From positions 1-18,519 of the forward strand of contig JBOFSR010000031.1 in NCBI GenBank assembly GCA_051651645.1: DNA of 18,519 nucleotides. The letters run 5' to 3'. Position 1 is the first letter of the stretch. Each line of letters opens with the position of its first letter. Positions 8,216 to 14,737 of this stretch are shown piece after piece. Below the pieces are notes generated by a model. The model had not been told where the DNA came from. It did not search any database and saw only the letters and a list, made by a program, of their open reading frames with translations. This DNA is from JBOFSR01 sp051651645. GTDB lineage: Bacteria; Spirochaetota; Spirochaetia; Treponematales; Treponemataceae. Both the position numbers and the translations under genes were made by a program.

Positions 8216-8581
8216 ATGAAAAACATAATCATTAGTATCCTACTATTGTTGACCATAGGATGCAGGAGCTCTAAAGCTTTGCCAATTGTTAAATTTACAA
8301 ATGAAGTAAATTATATTGACAAAGATAATCAAAAAGCAAAAATTATATACTACTCACTTTCTGATTATTCACTGCATTATGCAAAAATTTTCATAAATGA
8401 CGTATTCCTTGTAGCACTGCCGCAAATAATCTCGGGGGCAGGTGTTCGCTACACAGATGGCTACAGATACACCCTGTGGGTTCAAGGAGAAAAAGCGTAT
8501 CTTGAACGTCCAAACAGAAACAAGGAATGGGAAGTTTACATTGTATTTACGCAGGTAAAGGAAGACGATAAAGTTTTATGA
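8216..8581 (+). CDS. Small lipoprotein, MliC-like (C-type lysozyme inhibitor fold)
   Basis: A 121-residue lipoprotein: a Lys-Asn N-terminus, hydrophobic core and lipobox L-T-I-G-C with C16 as the lipidated residue. The C-terminal half resembles the MliC/PliC lysozyme-inhibitor family, in which a segment S-x-S-G-x-R-Y is followed by W-x-K-G and then a Glu/Ala-rich strand. Here S-G-A-G-V-R-Y is at 73-79 and W-V-Q-G at 88-91, followed by E-K-A-Y-L. The two residues that MliC is known to insert into lysozyme, a Ser and a Lys, appear to be Ala and Gln here. The family's usual cysteines are also missing from the mature part. It may have a different ligand or lie outside the family. The stop overlaps the rsmG start (ATGA), so the two are translationally coupled. 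Confidence 0.6.
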   Translation: MKNIIISILLLLTIGCRSSKALPIVKFTNEVNYIDKDNQKAKIIYYSLSDYSLHYAKIFINDVFLVALPQIISGAGVRYTDGYRYTLWVQGEKAYLERPNRNKEWEVYIVFTQVKEDDKVL

Positions 8582-9279
8582 CAATTGCCGATATGCTAAA
8601 AATATTAAATCTGTCAGCAGACGCATTTTCTTGTGAGATGGAAAATATAAAAACAAAACTTGAATCTTATGTTGATGAGCTTTATTTATTCAACAGTGCT
8701 TTTGATCTTGTCGGAGCCCAAAGCAAAGATAAAATTATAACGCACCACATTTTTGACAGCTTAAATGCCTTTGAGGTGATAAAAAATAAGGCTCGTGAAA
8801 TTCAGCAAAAAAAGCAGAAAAATATTAGCATTGCAGACGTCGGATCGGGAGCAGGATTACCTGGAATTCCCCTTGCTATTTGCATGCCAGAGTTTCAATT
8901 TTTTCTTGTCGAGCGAATGAGCAAGCGCTGCTCTTTTTTAGAAAACTGCATTGCAATCTTAGGATTAAAAAATGTTAGCGTTATTAATACAGAAATTGAA
9001 AAGCTGTCTAAGCTAAATGATTATGATCCGTTTGATTTAATCACTTTTAGAGCATTCCGCCCGCTTAACGAACAAATTATTACGAGTCTTTTTTCAATTC
9101 TATCAAAATCAGGGATTTTGGCGGCATACAAAGCAAAAAAACAAAATATTGAAGAAGAAATGGCAAACATACAAAAAATTGCACCGCTTTATGAAATAAT
9201 CCCACTATCAACGAGTGCACTGAATACCAATGAAAAACACGAAAGAAATCTTGTTTTTATTCCTCGCTTTGTGGAGTAA
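8578..9279 (+). CDS. rsmG: 16S rRNA (guanine-N7)-methyltransferase RsmG (GidB)
   Basis: Methylates N7 of G527 in 16S rRNA with S-adenosylmethionine; loss of this enzyme gives low-level streptomycin resistance in many bacteria. The protein is 233 residues, near the family norm. The N-terminal part has the family's H-H-I-F-D-S-L segment (about 56-62). The SAM site is D-V-G-S-G-A-G-L-P-G (87-96), followed by FFLVERMSKRCSFL, which carries the acidic residue that binds the ribose, and F-D-L-I-T-F-R-A-F near residue 155. The start ATG overlaps the stop of the lipoprotein by 4 bases, with AAGGAAG 14 bases upstream, so it depends on that gene. Its last 23 bases overlap the 3' end of the opposite-strand TPR gene. 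Confidence 0.94.
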   Translation: MTIADMLKILNLSADAFSCEMENIKTKLESYVDELYLFNSAFDLVGAQSKDKIITHHIFDSLNAFEVIKNKAREIQQKKQKNISIADVGSGAGLPGIPLAICMPEFQFFLVERMSKRCSFLENCIAILGLKNVSVINTEIEKLSKLNDYDPFDLITFRAFRPLNEQIITSLFSILSKSGILAAYKAKKQNIEEEMANIQKIAPLYEIIPLSTSALNTNEKHERNLVFIPRFVE

Positions 9280-10642
9280 TCGGAGCTTTTGTTTCAATAT
9301 CATTTAAAATATTAATTAAGCTATCACCTGAAACCAAATTAATCGGACGTACATCAACATATCGTTTTGCTTCATCGCTAAAGGTTCCTGCAGTAAAACA
9401 AATTCCCTTTCCTGCTTTCAAATCCTTAACCTTTGCGTGCAGCTCTCTAATTGGCAATTCGCCTGTCAATTCTGTTGTCCTGTAAAACCGCAAAACAACG
9501 GTATCTTCCCATTTATCAACTTTGATTGTACCAACTATTTCTGTTTCACCAATTGACGAAGCAATGGAAACAATTTTAATCTCTTCTTTTTTAAAATATA
9601 ACTTTGAAATTTGCTTACAAAGTGAAATAAATTCAGCCGCAGGGCCAATTAAATAAACTTGCAAGTTCATGTTTTTGTGCAATTCAGAACAGGTTGAATA
9701 CAGCTTGCTCACATCTTTGAAATTTGGAAAAGTCTCATTAAGCTCCGTTAGAAGCGCATATGCTTTTTCTATATCATTTTTTGCCAAATACGCTTGAACA
9801 AGATTGTATTGGAGCTTTTTTTTCACATCAGGATCAATTAATTTGTGTTTTAGTCCAATTTCATAATCAGTTATTGCTTGAGGCATGTCATTTTGCTCTG
9901 TACAGTATTCCCCAGAAAAAAGAGACGCTTCAGGGCCATATTTTGGATCAATGCGCAATCGTGCAAAAATTTTTTGTGCTTCCTCAGGATTTCCAACTTC
10001 AAAAAAACTTCTAGCCAAAGAAAAAAGAAGCTCTTTATTATCAGGCTCATTATCTAAGGCTTGCTTAATATACGGGAGTGCCTCTCGGTATTTATAATCA
10101 TTAAAGAGGCTTTGAGCCAGCATATTATAACTGAGTTGATACTCTGGGTTAAGTAAAATGGCTTTTTTGTAAAACGCCGCGGATTTTTCAAAATCCTTGT
10201 TTGCAGCATATGCCGATCCCAATGTAAAATTAACCTCAAAGTTATCAGGCTCTGCAGCGTGTGCAAGCAGCAATCCCTTTACCGCATCCTCTGGCTTATT
10301 CAGCTTTAAGGCACAAAAACCATAATGCAAACCATTTTCAGACTGATCGCTTTTTGCCTCAACTATAGGAATATCAAAAGAAAGCTCGTACAGTGGCAGG
10401 GCTTTTTCATAATTATTTTCTTCGTAATATAAATCAGCAAGCTCTTTAAGAGCAGGATAATTTTGGGGGTCTGTTGAAAGCTTCTTTGTCGCATTTCGAA
10501 TAATTGTTTCACGATCTTTTTTTTTACTGCTATCTTTTTTGATGGCGGGCTTTGGAATCCATGTCTTGAAAAAATCTGCAACCAAATAAATAAGACAAAA
10601 TATTGAAATAAAAACTACAACCGTGATGAGTGATGATACCAT
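9257..10642 (-). CDS. Membrane-anchored TPR protein with a C-terminal degenerate Mrr-like (restriction-endonuclease-fold) domain
   Basis: 461 residues in three parts. An N-terminal membrane helix (about 4-24) is followed by a basic linker, so the rest is probably cytoplasmic. TPRs run from about 60 to 320. The C-terminal domain (about 330-450) resembles the Mrr family: a central strand V-V-L-R-F-Y-R (382-388), helix P-I-R-E-L-H-A-K-V (397-405), the typical G-I-C-F-T-A-G-T-F-S-D-E-A (413-425), and I-N-L-V-S-G-D-S-L-I-N-I-L (434-446). In active Mrr enzymes the strand carries Q/E-x-K; here that position reads R-F-Y and I see no clear upstream catalytic Asp, so nuclease activity is unlikely. It may instead bind nucleic acid or protein. 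The promoter -10 lies only 5 bases before the ATG, and there is no Shine-Dalgarno site. The TPR and membrane calls are firm; the Mrr call is by eye. Confidence 0.8.
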   Translation of the reverse strand: MVSSLITVVVFISIFCLIYLVADFFKTWIPKPAIKKDSSKKKDRETIIRNATKKLSTDPQNYPALKELADLYYEENNYEKALPLYELSFDIPIVEAKSDQSENGLHYGFCALKLNKPEDAVKGLLLAHAAEPDNFEVNFTLGSAYAANKDFEKSAAFYKKAILLNPEYQLSYNMLAQSLFNDYKYREALPYIKQALDNEPDNKELLFSLARSFFEVGNPEEAQKIFARLRIDPKYGPEASLFSGEYCTEQNDMPQAITDYEIGLKHKLIDPDVKKKLQYNLVQAYLAKNDIEKAYALLTELNETFPNFKDVSKLYSTCSELHKNMNLQVYLIGPAAEFISLCKQISKLYFKKEEIKIVSIASSIGETEIVGTIKVDKWEDTVVLRFYRTTELTGELPIRELHAKVKDLKAGKGICFTAGTFSDEAKRYVDVRPINLVSGDSLINILNDIETKAPITPQSEE

Positions 10643-10647
10643 ACGCT

Positions 10648-10676
10648 ATGATACCACCTTAAAATTACCTCGTCAA
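10648..10676 (-). promoter_or_regulatory. Promoter of the TPR/Mrr-like gene, abutting its ATG
   Basis: On the minus strand, TTGACG (10676-10671), 17 bp, TATCAT (10653-10648) preceded by TGG (extended -10). Only five bases separate the -10 from the ATG at 10642, so transcription should start at or about the A of the start codon. Confidence 0.6.
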
Positions 10677-10686
10677 GATGGCTTAG

Positions 10687-10715
10687 TTGCAAAAAAAAAG
10701 TAAATGAGCTATAGT
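10687..10715 (+). promoter_or_regulatory. Promoter of the femAB-like/tsaB/queA operon, abutting its ATG
   Basis: TTGCAA (10687-10692), 17 bp, TATAGT (10710-10715). The predicted start is near 10722, two bases before the ATG at 10724, and no ribosome-binding site is present. It is back to back with the minus-strand promoter, the two -35 boxes being 10 bp apart. Confidence 0.55.
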
Positions 10716-10723
10716 TTTTACAA

Positions 10724-11779
10724 ATGAACACAATAAGTCACGATACAAAAATGACTCAACAATCTTTTTTGCAATCATCGTTTTGGGCAAAGTTTAAATC
10801 CTATCATGGATGGCGTGTGCAAAAAATCACTCTGCAAGATGGAAGTGAGATTAACGTTTTTTTACGCACATTTTTTAGATTTTTTACCATCGCATATATT
10901 CCTCTTGCTCCGCAATTTACTGACATGCCTTTTTTTGAACACATCAAAAATCAACCTGATTATTTTAGCAAAATTATGATACTAAAAACGGACTTACAAA
11001 ACTCATTGCCAAAAAATCTTTTTTGTATTCGCTTTGACCCACCGCTTGAGTATGACTTTGACACTGCAGAGCCTCAGTTTTTTACACGACTTTTGAAACA
11101 AACGTCTGTAAAAAAATCCCTTGTTGATATTCAACCACCCGACAGCGTAATTTTGGATTTAACGCAACCGCAAGAAACGCTTCTTGAAAACATGAAAAGC
11201 AAATGGCGGTATAATATTCGCTTAGCCGAAAAAAAGGGTGTTACCATACGAAAGGCGTCATCTGATGATTTGGGCATTTTTTATGATTTATACAAGCAGA
11301 CGGCAAAACGAGATGGAATTGCAATTCATAAAGAGCAATATTACAAAGACTTGCTTGTTTTATCCGAAAAAAATGACTCGCCGACAAAAATTTTTCTCTA
11401 TATCGCTGAGCATGAAAATGAACCGCTAGCCGCAATTATTGTCTTACACAATCAGAGCGAAGCAGTTTATCTGTACGGTGCATCAGCAAATAAAAAACGC
11501 AATTTAATGCCTGCTTACCTTTTGCAATGGACGGCTATAAAAGAGGCACAAGCTTCGGGGTGTCTTTATTATGATTTTTATGGAATTCCGCCAAGCGATG
11601 ATGAAAATCATCCAATGCATGGATTGTACCGATTTAAAACAGGATTTGGCGGGAGAATTATTCACCGACTCGGCAGCTTTGATCTTCCTATCTCCATTTT
11701 ATATTTTCCCTTTACTATTGTAGAAAAGTTACGAGCTTTTTGGTTTAAAAAAATGAAAAAACTTTTTTTAGGACGTTAA
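10724..11779 (+). CDS. FemAB/FemX family peptidyltransferase-like protein (peptidoglycan bridge or aminoacyl transfer)
   Basis: A 351-residue cytoplasmic protein of the FemABX class, in which two GNAT-like subdomains transfer an amino acid from aminoacyl-tRNA to the lipid-linked peptidoglycan precursor. Typical features: F-L-Q-S-S-F-W-A-K-F near the N-terminus (14-23), M-K-S-K-W-R-Y-N-I-R-L-A (about 156-167; the family's K-x-R-x-N-I motif), a long helix, then YLYGASANKKRN, LLQWTAIKEA, YYDFYGIPP and the closing HGLYRFKTGFGG. Ornithine and glycine have been reported in treponemal peptidoglycan, so a glycine bridge is a possible product; the amino acid cannot be read from sequence. The second ATG (10751) begins at the usual family N-terminus and is an alternative start; neither has a Shine-Dalgarno site. 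tsaB follows after 3 bases. Confidence 0.85.
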   Translation: MNTISHDTKMTQQSFLQSSFWAKFKSYHGWRVQKITLQDGSEINVFLRTFFRFFTIAYIPLAPQFTDMPFFEHIKNQPDYFSKIMILKTDLQNSLPKNLFCIRFDPPLEYDFDTAEPQFFTRLLKQTSVKKSLVDIQPPDSVILDLTQPQETLLENMKSKWRYNIRLAEKKGVTIRKASSDDLGIFYDLYKQTAKRDGIAIHKEQYYKDLLVLSEKNDSPTKIFLYIAEHENEPLAAIIVLHNQSEAVYLYGASANKKRNLMPAYLLQWTAIKEAQASGCLYYDFYGIPPSDDENHPMHGLYRFKTGFGGRIIHRLGSFDLPISILYFPFTIVEKLRAFWFKKMKKLFLGR

Positions 11780-11782
11780 AAA

Positions 11783-12463
11783 ATGAAAGCCCTTGCCATT
11801 GATTCATCAACTTCTTTCTTATCCATTTACGCAGTGAATGAAAAAAAAACAAACGAGATCACTCTTTTTGCTCCACAGCAACAATCAGAAAAACTCATTC
11901 CTCTTATTGAACAAGCACTTGCACATATAGACTTGTCTGTAAAGGATTTAGAGTTTACCGTTGCAAGCTTGGGGCCTGGATCATTTACGGGCTTGCGTCT
12001 TTCATTTGCCGCATTAAAAGCCCTCATGCTAGCGTATAATATTCCCTTTTACGGCGTTCCAACTCTTTTTTGTTTTGCACAGCCGTATGCAAATTTACCC
12101 TTGGCAATTTTACCCGTAATTGACGCCCGAAAAGAACGATTTTATTTTTCGCTCTACAAAAATGGAAAGCAAATTATTACAGACAGTGATACATCAGCTG
12201 AGATGATTATTGAAAGCCTTGCTCGCTTTGAGGAAAACCAGATTTTAATTGTTGGCCACGACGCAAAACTTTTTTTTGAACAAGCCCAAAATCTTTCCCA
12301 CCAAATTGATTTTTTGTATTTACCGCATAATTTTTCTGTTGCCCAAGTATTATTTGAGCAAGGAAAAGAGCTTTTTCTTTCTAACGCACAGCAACTTACA
12401 CAAGACGCATCACCGCTTTATATCCGTGCAAGCGAAGCAGAAGAAAACTACAAATCACAGTAA
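11783..12463 (+). CDS. tsaB: tRNA threonylcarbamoyladenosine biosynthesis protein TsaB
   Basis: Partner of TsaD and TsaE in making t6A at position 37 of ANN-decoding tRNAs. TsaB has the ASKHA (actin-like) fold but is not itself catalytic. The 226 residues match the family. The N-terminal A-I-D-S-S-T-S-F motif lines the nucleotide cleft, S-E-K-L-I-P-L-I-E-Q-A-L follows, and the hallmark L-G-P-G-S-F-T-G-L-R-L-S is near residues 63-74. V-I-D-A-R-K-E-R-F-Y-F (about 113-123) is also typical. AGGA 9 bases upstream supports the start. It lies 3 bases after the femAB-like gene and 52 bases before queA, probably one transcript; no tsaD or tsaE is in the window. Confidence 0.93.
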   Translation: MKALAIDSSTSFLSIYAVNEKKTNEITLFAPQQQSEKLIPLIEQALAHIDLSVKDLEFTVASLGPGSFTGLRLSFAALKALMLAYNIPFYGVPTLFCFAQPYANLPLAILPVIDARKERFYFSLYKNGKQIITDSDTSAEMIIESLARFEENQILIVGHDAKLFFEQAQNLSHQIDFLYLPHNFSVAQVLFEQGKELFLSNAQQLTQDASPLYIRASEAEENYKSQ

Positions 12464-12515
12464 AAAAATCAAAGATGGTTATAAAATATAATCTTATTTC
12501 TACACAAGGACTTTC

Positions 12516-13559
12516 ATGAAAACTTCAGATTTTTATTTTGACTTACCAAGCCAGCTGATTGCACAAACTCCTGCAACGGAACGCGGTTGCGACAAACTCC
12601 TGCAACTTGAAAAAACTACAGGCACTGTTTCTCACCATACAATGAGCGATTTGTCTTCGCTAATTCCGCAAAACACCTTGATGATTTTTAATAATTCTCG
12701 GGTTCGCCATTCTCGAGTCTATGCACAAAGCGATTCTTCAAGCAAACAAACAGAGTTTTTGTTTTTAAATACGCTTGATAATTCAAATTCCAAGTGGAAA
12801 GTTATGGTAAAAAATGCAAAAAAGCAAAAGCCAGGCAAAAAATTTGTCTTTGCTGATGGAGCGACTGCTTTTATTGTAGAAAATCCCCTCGATACGGGCA
12901 CAGAATTTCGAACGCTTCAATTTGAACAAGCAATTGATGAGCAATGGTTTGAAAAAAATGGACATGTGCCACTTCCGCCGTATATAAAACGTGAGGATAC
13001 TGCACACGATAGCGAGCGTTATCAAACTATTTACGCCTCTGATGTTGGCTCTGCCGCAGCCCCCACTGCAGGATTACATTTCACCCATGAGATTATGCAA
13101 GATTTACATGCTAAGGGAATTGAAACTGCTTTTGTCACACTCCATGTAGGACTGGGAACATTTTTGCCTGTTCGCAGCACAAGTATTGAAGACCACAAAA
13201 TGCACGAAGAGTTTTTTTATATCAGTGAAGAGGTTGCACAAAAAATTACACAAGCAAAAAAAGACAAACGTCCAATTCTTGCCGTGGGTACAACGTCGAT
13301 GAGAACCCTCGAATCCGCATGGGATGAAAAAACTCAAAGCCTTAAAAGCGGAAATCAATCAACAAGGATTTTTATTTATCCAGGGTATCAATTCAAATGT
13401 GTTGATATGCTTTTTACCAATTTTCACACACCAGAATCAACACTTGTCATGCTTGTTAGTGCTTTTGCAGGAAAAGAAAATCTTTTTAACGCCTACAGTG
13501 AAGCTATAAAACACAACTACCGATTTTATTCATACGGGGACGCTACGCTTATCAAATGA
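12516..13559 (+). CDS. queA: S-adenosylmethionine:tRNA ribosyltransferase-isomerase QueA
   Basis: Transfers and isomerises the ribosyl part of S-adenosylmethionine to preQ1-modified tRNA, making epoxyqueuosine at the wobble base of GUN-anticodon tRNAs. The 347 residues match the family. Motifs seen are the start F-Y-F-D-L-P-x-x-L-I-A-Q-T-P, F-N-N-S-R-V near 50, NGHVPLPPYIKR with R-Y-Q-T-I-Y-A (about 148-172), the signature AAAPTAGLHFT (about 178-188), HVGLGTFLPV, AVGTTSMRTLE, and NFHTPESTLVMLVSAF near the end. AAGGA about 9 bases before the ATG supports the start. A TATAAT (12487-12492) lies just upstream but lacks a -35, so read-through from tsaB is more likely. It ends 3 bases from the opposite-strand stop at 13563 with no terminator between. 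Confidence 0.97.
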   Translation: MKTSDFYFDLPSQLIAQTPATERGCDKLLQLEKTTGTVSHHTMSDLSSLIPQNTLMIFNNSRVRHSRVYAQSDSSSKQTEFLFLNTLDNSNSKWKVMVKNAKKQKPGKKFVFADGATAFIVENPLDTGTEFRTLQFEQAIDEQWFEKNGHVPLPPYIKREDTAHDSERYQTIYASDVGSAAAPTAGLHFTHEIMQDLHAKGIETAFVTLHVGLGTFLPVRSTSIEDHKMHEEFFYISEEVAQKITQAKKDKRPILAVGTTSMRTLESAWDEKTQSLKSGNQSTRIFIYPGYQFKCVDMLFTNFHTPESTLVMLVSAFAGKENLFNAYSEAIKHNYRFYSYGDATLIK

Positions 13560-13562
13560 TTT

Positions 13563-14366
13563 TTAATTCGTCTTTTTTATAAAGCCGAGATTATTGCCGA
13601 CAACTCGCTCTTTTGTGTCTTGATTCATAAGCTTTTTTCTAATAACCAACGAACTTGAGCCACCACCATCCATCATAACGGCATCAGTTGCCCCCAGCTG
13701 TAAAATAATTCGTGCAGTTTCTTCAAAACTTGCCCCTGTGCTCCTTTTTTTGTCTTCCCCTGAAACAACAAGAATATACAAGACAGAACCATTATCGGAG
13801 TATCCAAGAGCGGTTCGTGAATTTTGATAGTTTTTGAATGGCAGAATTTGCTTATCTTTAAGGATTGTCCAAAATCCTCCAAAGGCAGAATGAACATTTT
13901 CAAAGTCGGCAACTTCTATTTGTGAATCGACAATTTTAGCCGAATACTTTGATCCATTCTTAAAAAAAAGCAACCCCGCATAATCTTTTAGGGGAGCAGA
14001 AATTTCAGTTCCATCAAGTATATACAGTCCACTTATTTTGCGTGCCGTATGAAAAGGAGACAGCGGATAACTAAACGGACTCATATTAACCGCAACAAGG
14101 CAATCATTTTTTATAGCAAATTGACGTGTTGTCTCACCCGCAATATAGCGATCATTTAGCTTAATTGTAGAAAATGGCATTATTTTTGTTAAATCTATTT
14201 TGACCGAGTAAAACTCTAGGGGAAAATCTTTTATTGTATGAGAAAAAGTGCTAACTCCATCCTCAATTTCTTGCCACGAAACTTCAAAGGACGGAATGAC
14301 GCGTATTTGCTGAAACTGAGTATGAACACAAGAAAGAAAAAGGGATAAAAAAAGGAGTTGCCTAAT
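13563..14366 (-). CDS. Phosphodiester glycosidase-domain (NAGPA-like) lipoprotein, probable ATT start
   Basis: The C-terminal two-thirds matches the NAGPA/phosphodiester glycosidase domain: S-R-T-A-L-G-Y, a strand V-L-Y-I-L-V-V-S-G, G-A-S-F-E-E-T-A-R-I-I-L-Q-L-G-A-x-D-A and the hallmark M-M-D-G-G-G-S-S-S-L near the end. Family members remove sugar caps from phosphodiesters; the bacterial substrate is unknown. The N-terminus is a lipoprotein signal, L-L-F-L-S-L-F-L-S-C. I place the start at ATT (14366-14364), giving M-R-Q-L-L-F-L-S and 267 residues, because AAAAAAGGAG lies 9 bases upstream and no ATG or GTG is near. Alternatives in frame are TTG at 14402 and ATG at 14438; the latter would run 35 bases into rpsU. 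The Shine-Dalgarno site lies in an inverted repeat (14348-14385). It follows rpsU closely and converges on queA. Confidence 0.8.
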   Translation of the reverse strand: MRQLLFLSLFLSCVHTQFQQIRVIPSFEVSWQEIEDGVSTFSHTIKDFPLEFYSVKIDLTKIMPFSTIKLNDRYIAGETTRQFAIKNDCLVAVNMSPFSYPLSPFHTARKISGLYILDGTEISAPLKDYAGLLFFKNGSKYSAKIVDSQIEVADFENVHSAFGGFWTILKDKQILPFKNYQNSRTALGYSDNGSVLYILVVSGEDKKRSTGASFEETARIILQLGATDAVMMDGGGSSSLVIRKKLMNQDTKERVVGNNLGFIKKTN

Positions 14367-14385
14367 GAAAGACTTCTCCTTTTTT
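14348..14385 (-). promoter_or_regulatory. 10-bp inverted repeat enclosing the glycosidase start; Shine-Dalgarno-sequestering hairpin or rpsU terminator
   Basis: On the minus strand AAAAAAGGAG (14385-14376) pairs perfectly with CTCCTTTTTT (14357-14348) around an 18-nt loop. The upstream arm is the ribosome-binding site of the lipoprotein gene and the ATT (14366-14364) is in the loop. The same element, a GGAG/CTCC stem flanked by A and T runs and followed by one more T, also has the shape of a weak terminator placed just after rpsU. Confidence 0.6.
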
Positions 14386-14403
14386 ACGTTAATTACAACC
14401 AAA

Positions 14404-14625
14404 TTAGTAAGCCGCCCTACCACCTGAATCTTTACCACCCTTTCGAGTTTTTTTCATCAGTTTTCGTTGTATTGATTTGTTTTTACGATTTTTAATTGTT
14501 GAAGGTTTTTCAAAGAATTCTCTCTTTTTCCATTCACGGATAATCCCTTCTTTTTCAACCATTCTCTTAAAACGCTTAATCGCCTTTTCGAGGTTTTCAG
14601 AATCATCAATAATTATTTGAGACAT
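14404..14625 (-). CDS. rpsU: Small ribosomal subunit protein bS21
   Basis: A component of the 30S subunit near the 3' end of 16S rRNA, where it helps mRNA pairing. The 73 residues are mostly basic with the family pattern: an N-terminal strand S-Q-I-I-I-D-D-S-E-N-L-E-K-A-I-K-R-F-K-R, then E-x-E-G-I-I-R-E-W-K-K-R-E-F-F-E-K-P-S, then a long Lys/Arg tail that binds RNA. The tail ends in a Gly/Ser-rich segment, making it slightly longer than many homologues. It has its own promoter (14700-14672), and the Shine-Dalgarno region (14645-14634) is exceptionally complementary to 16S rRNA. The stop lies 34 bases before the AGGAG-AT T start of the following lipoprotein, so the two may be co-transcribed unless the hairpin at 14348-14385 terminates. 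Confidence 0.96.
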   Translation of the reverse strand: MSQIIIDDSENLEKAIKRFKRMVEKEGIIREWKKREFFEKPSTIKNRKNKSIQRKLMKKTRKGGKDSGGRAAY

Positions 14626-14633
14626 ATAATATA

Positions 14634-14645
14634 ATCACCTCCCCT
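14634..14645 (-). promoter_or_regulatory. Unusually long Shine-Dalgarno sequence of rpsU
   Basis: AGGGGAGGTGAT on the minus strand contains GGAGGTGAT, nine contiguous bases complementary to the usual 3' end of 16S rRNA, 8 bases before the ATG. It is much stronger than any other site in the window. Confidence 0.8.
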
Positions 14646-14671
14646 CAGGCTGTACCCGTAAGCGTGAAAAA

Positions 14672-14700
14672 ATTATGTCACATTACAAAGATAAAGTCAA
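14672..14700 (-). promoter_or_regulatory. Promoter of rpsU
   Basis: On the minus strand, TTGACT (14700-14695), 17 bp, CATAAT (14677-14672). The predicted start is near 14665, giving a leader of about 40 nt that contains the strong Shine-Dalgarno site. Confidence 0.65.
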
Positions 14701-14737
14701 GTACATTCAAGCTAATACAACGGAATAATTACTTACA

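Noticed and set aside
12487..12492. TATAAT as a queA promoter
   Set aside because: No acceptable -35 at 15-19 bp; it lies in a short A/T-rich gap inside a likely operon.
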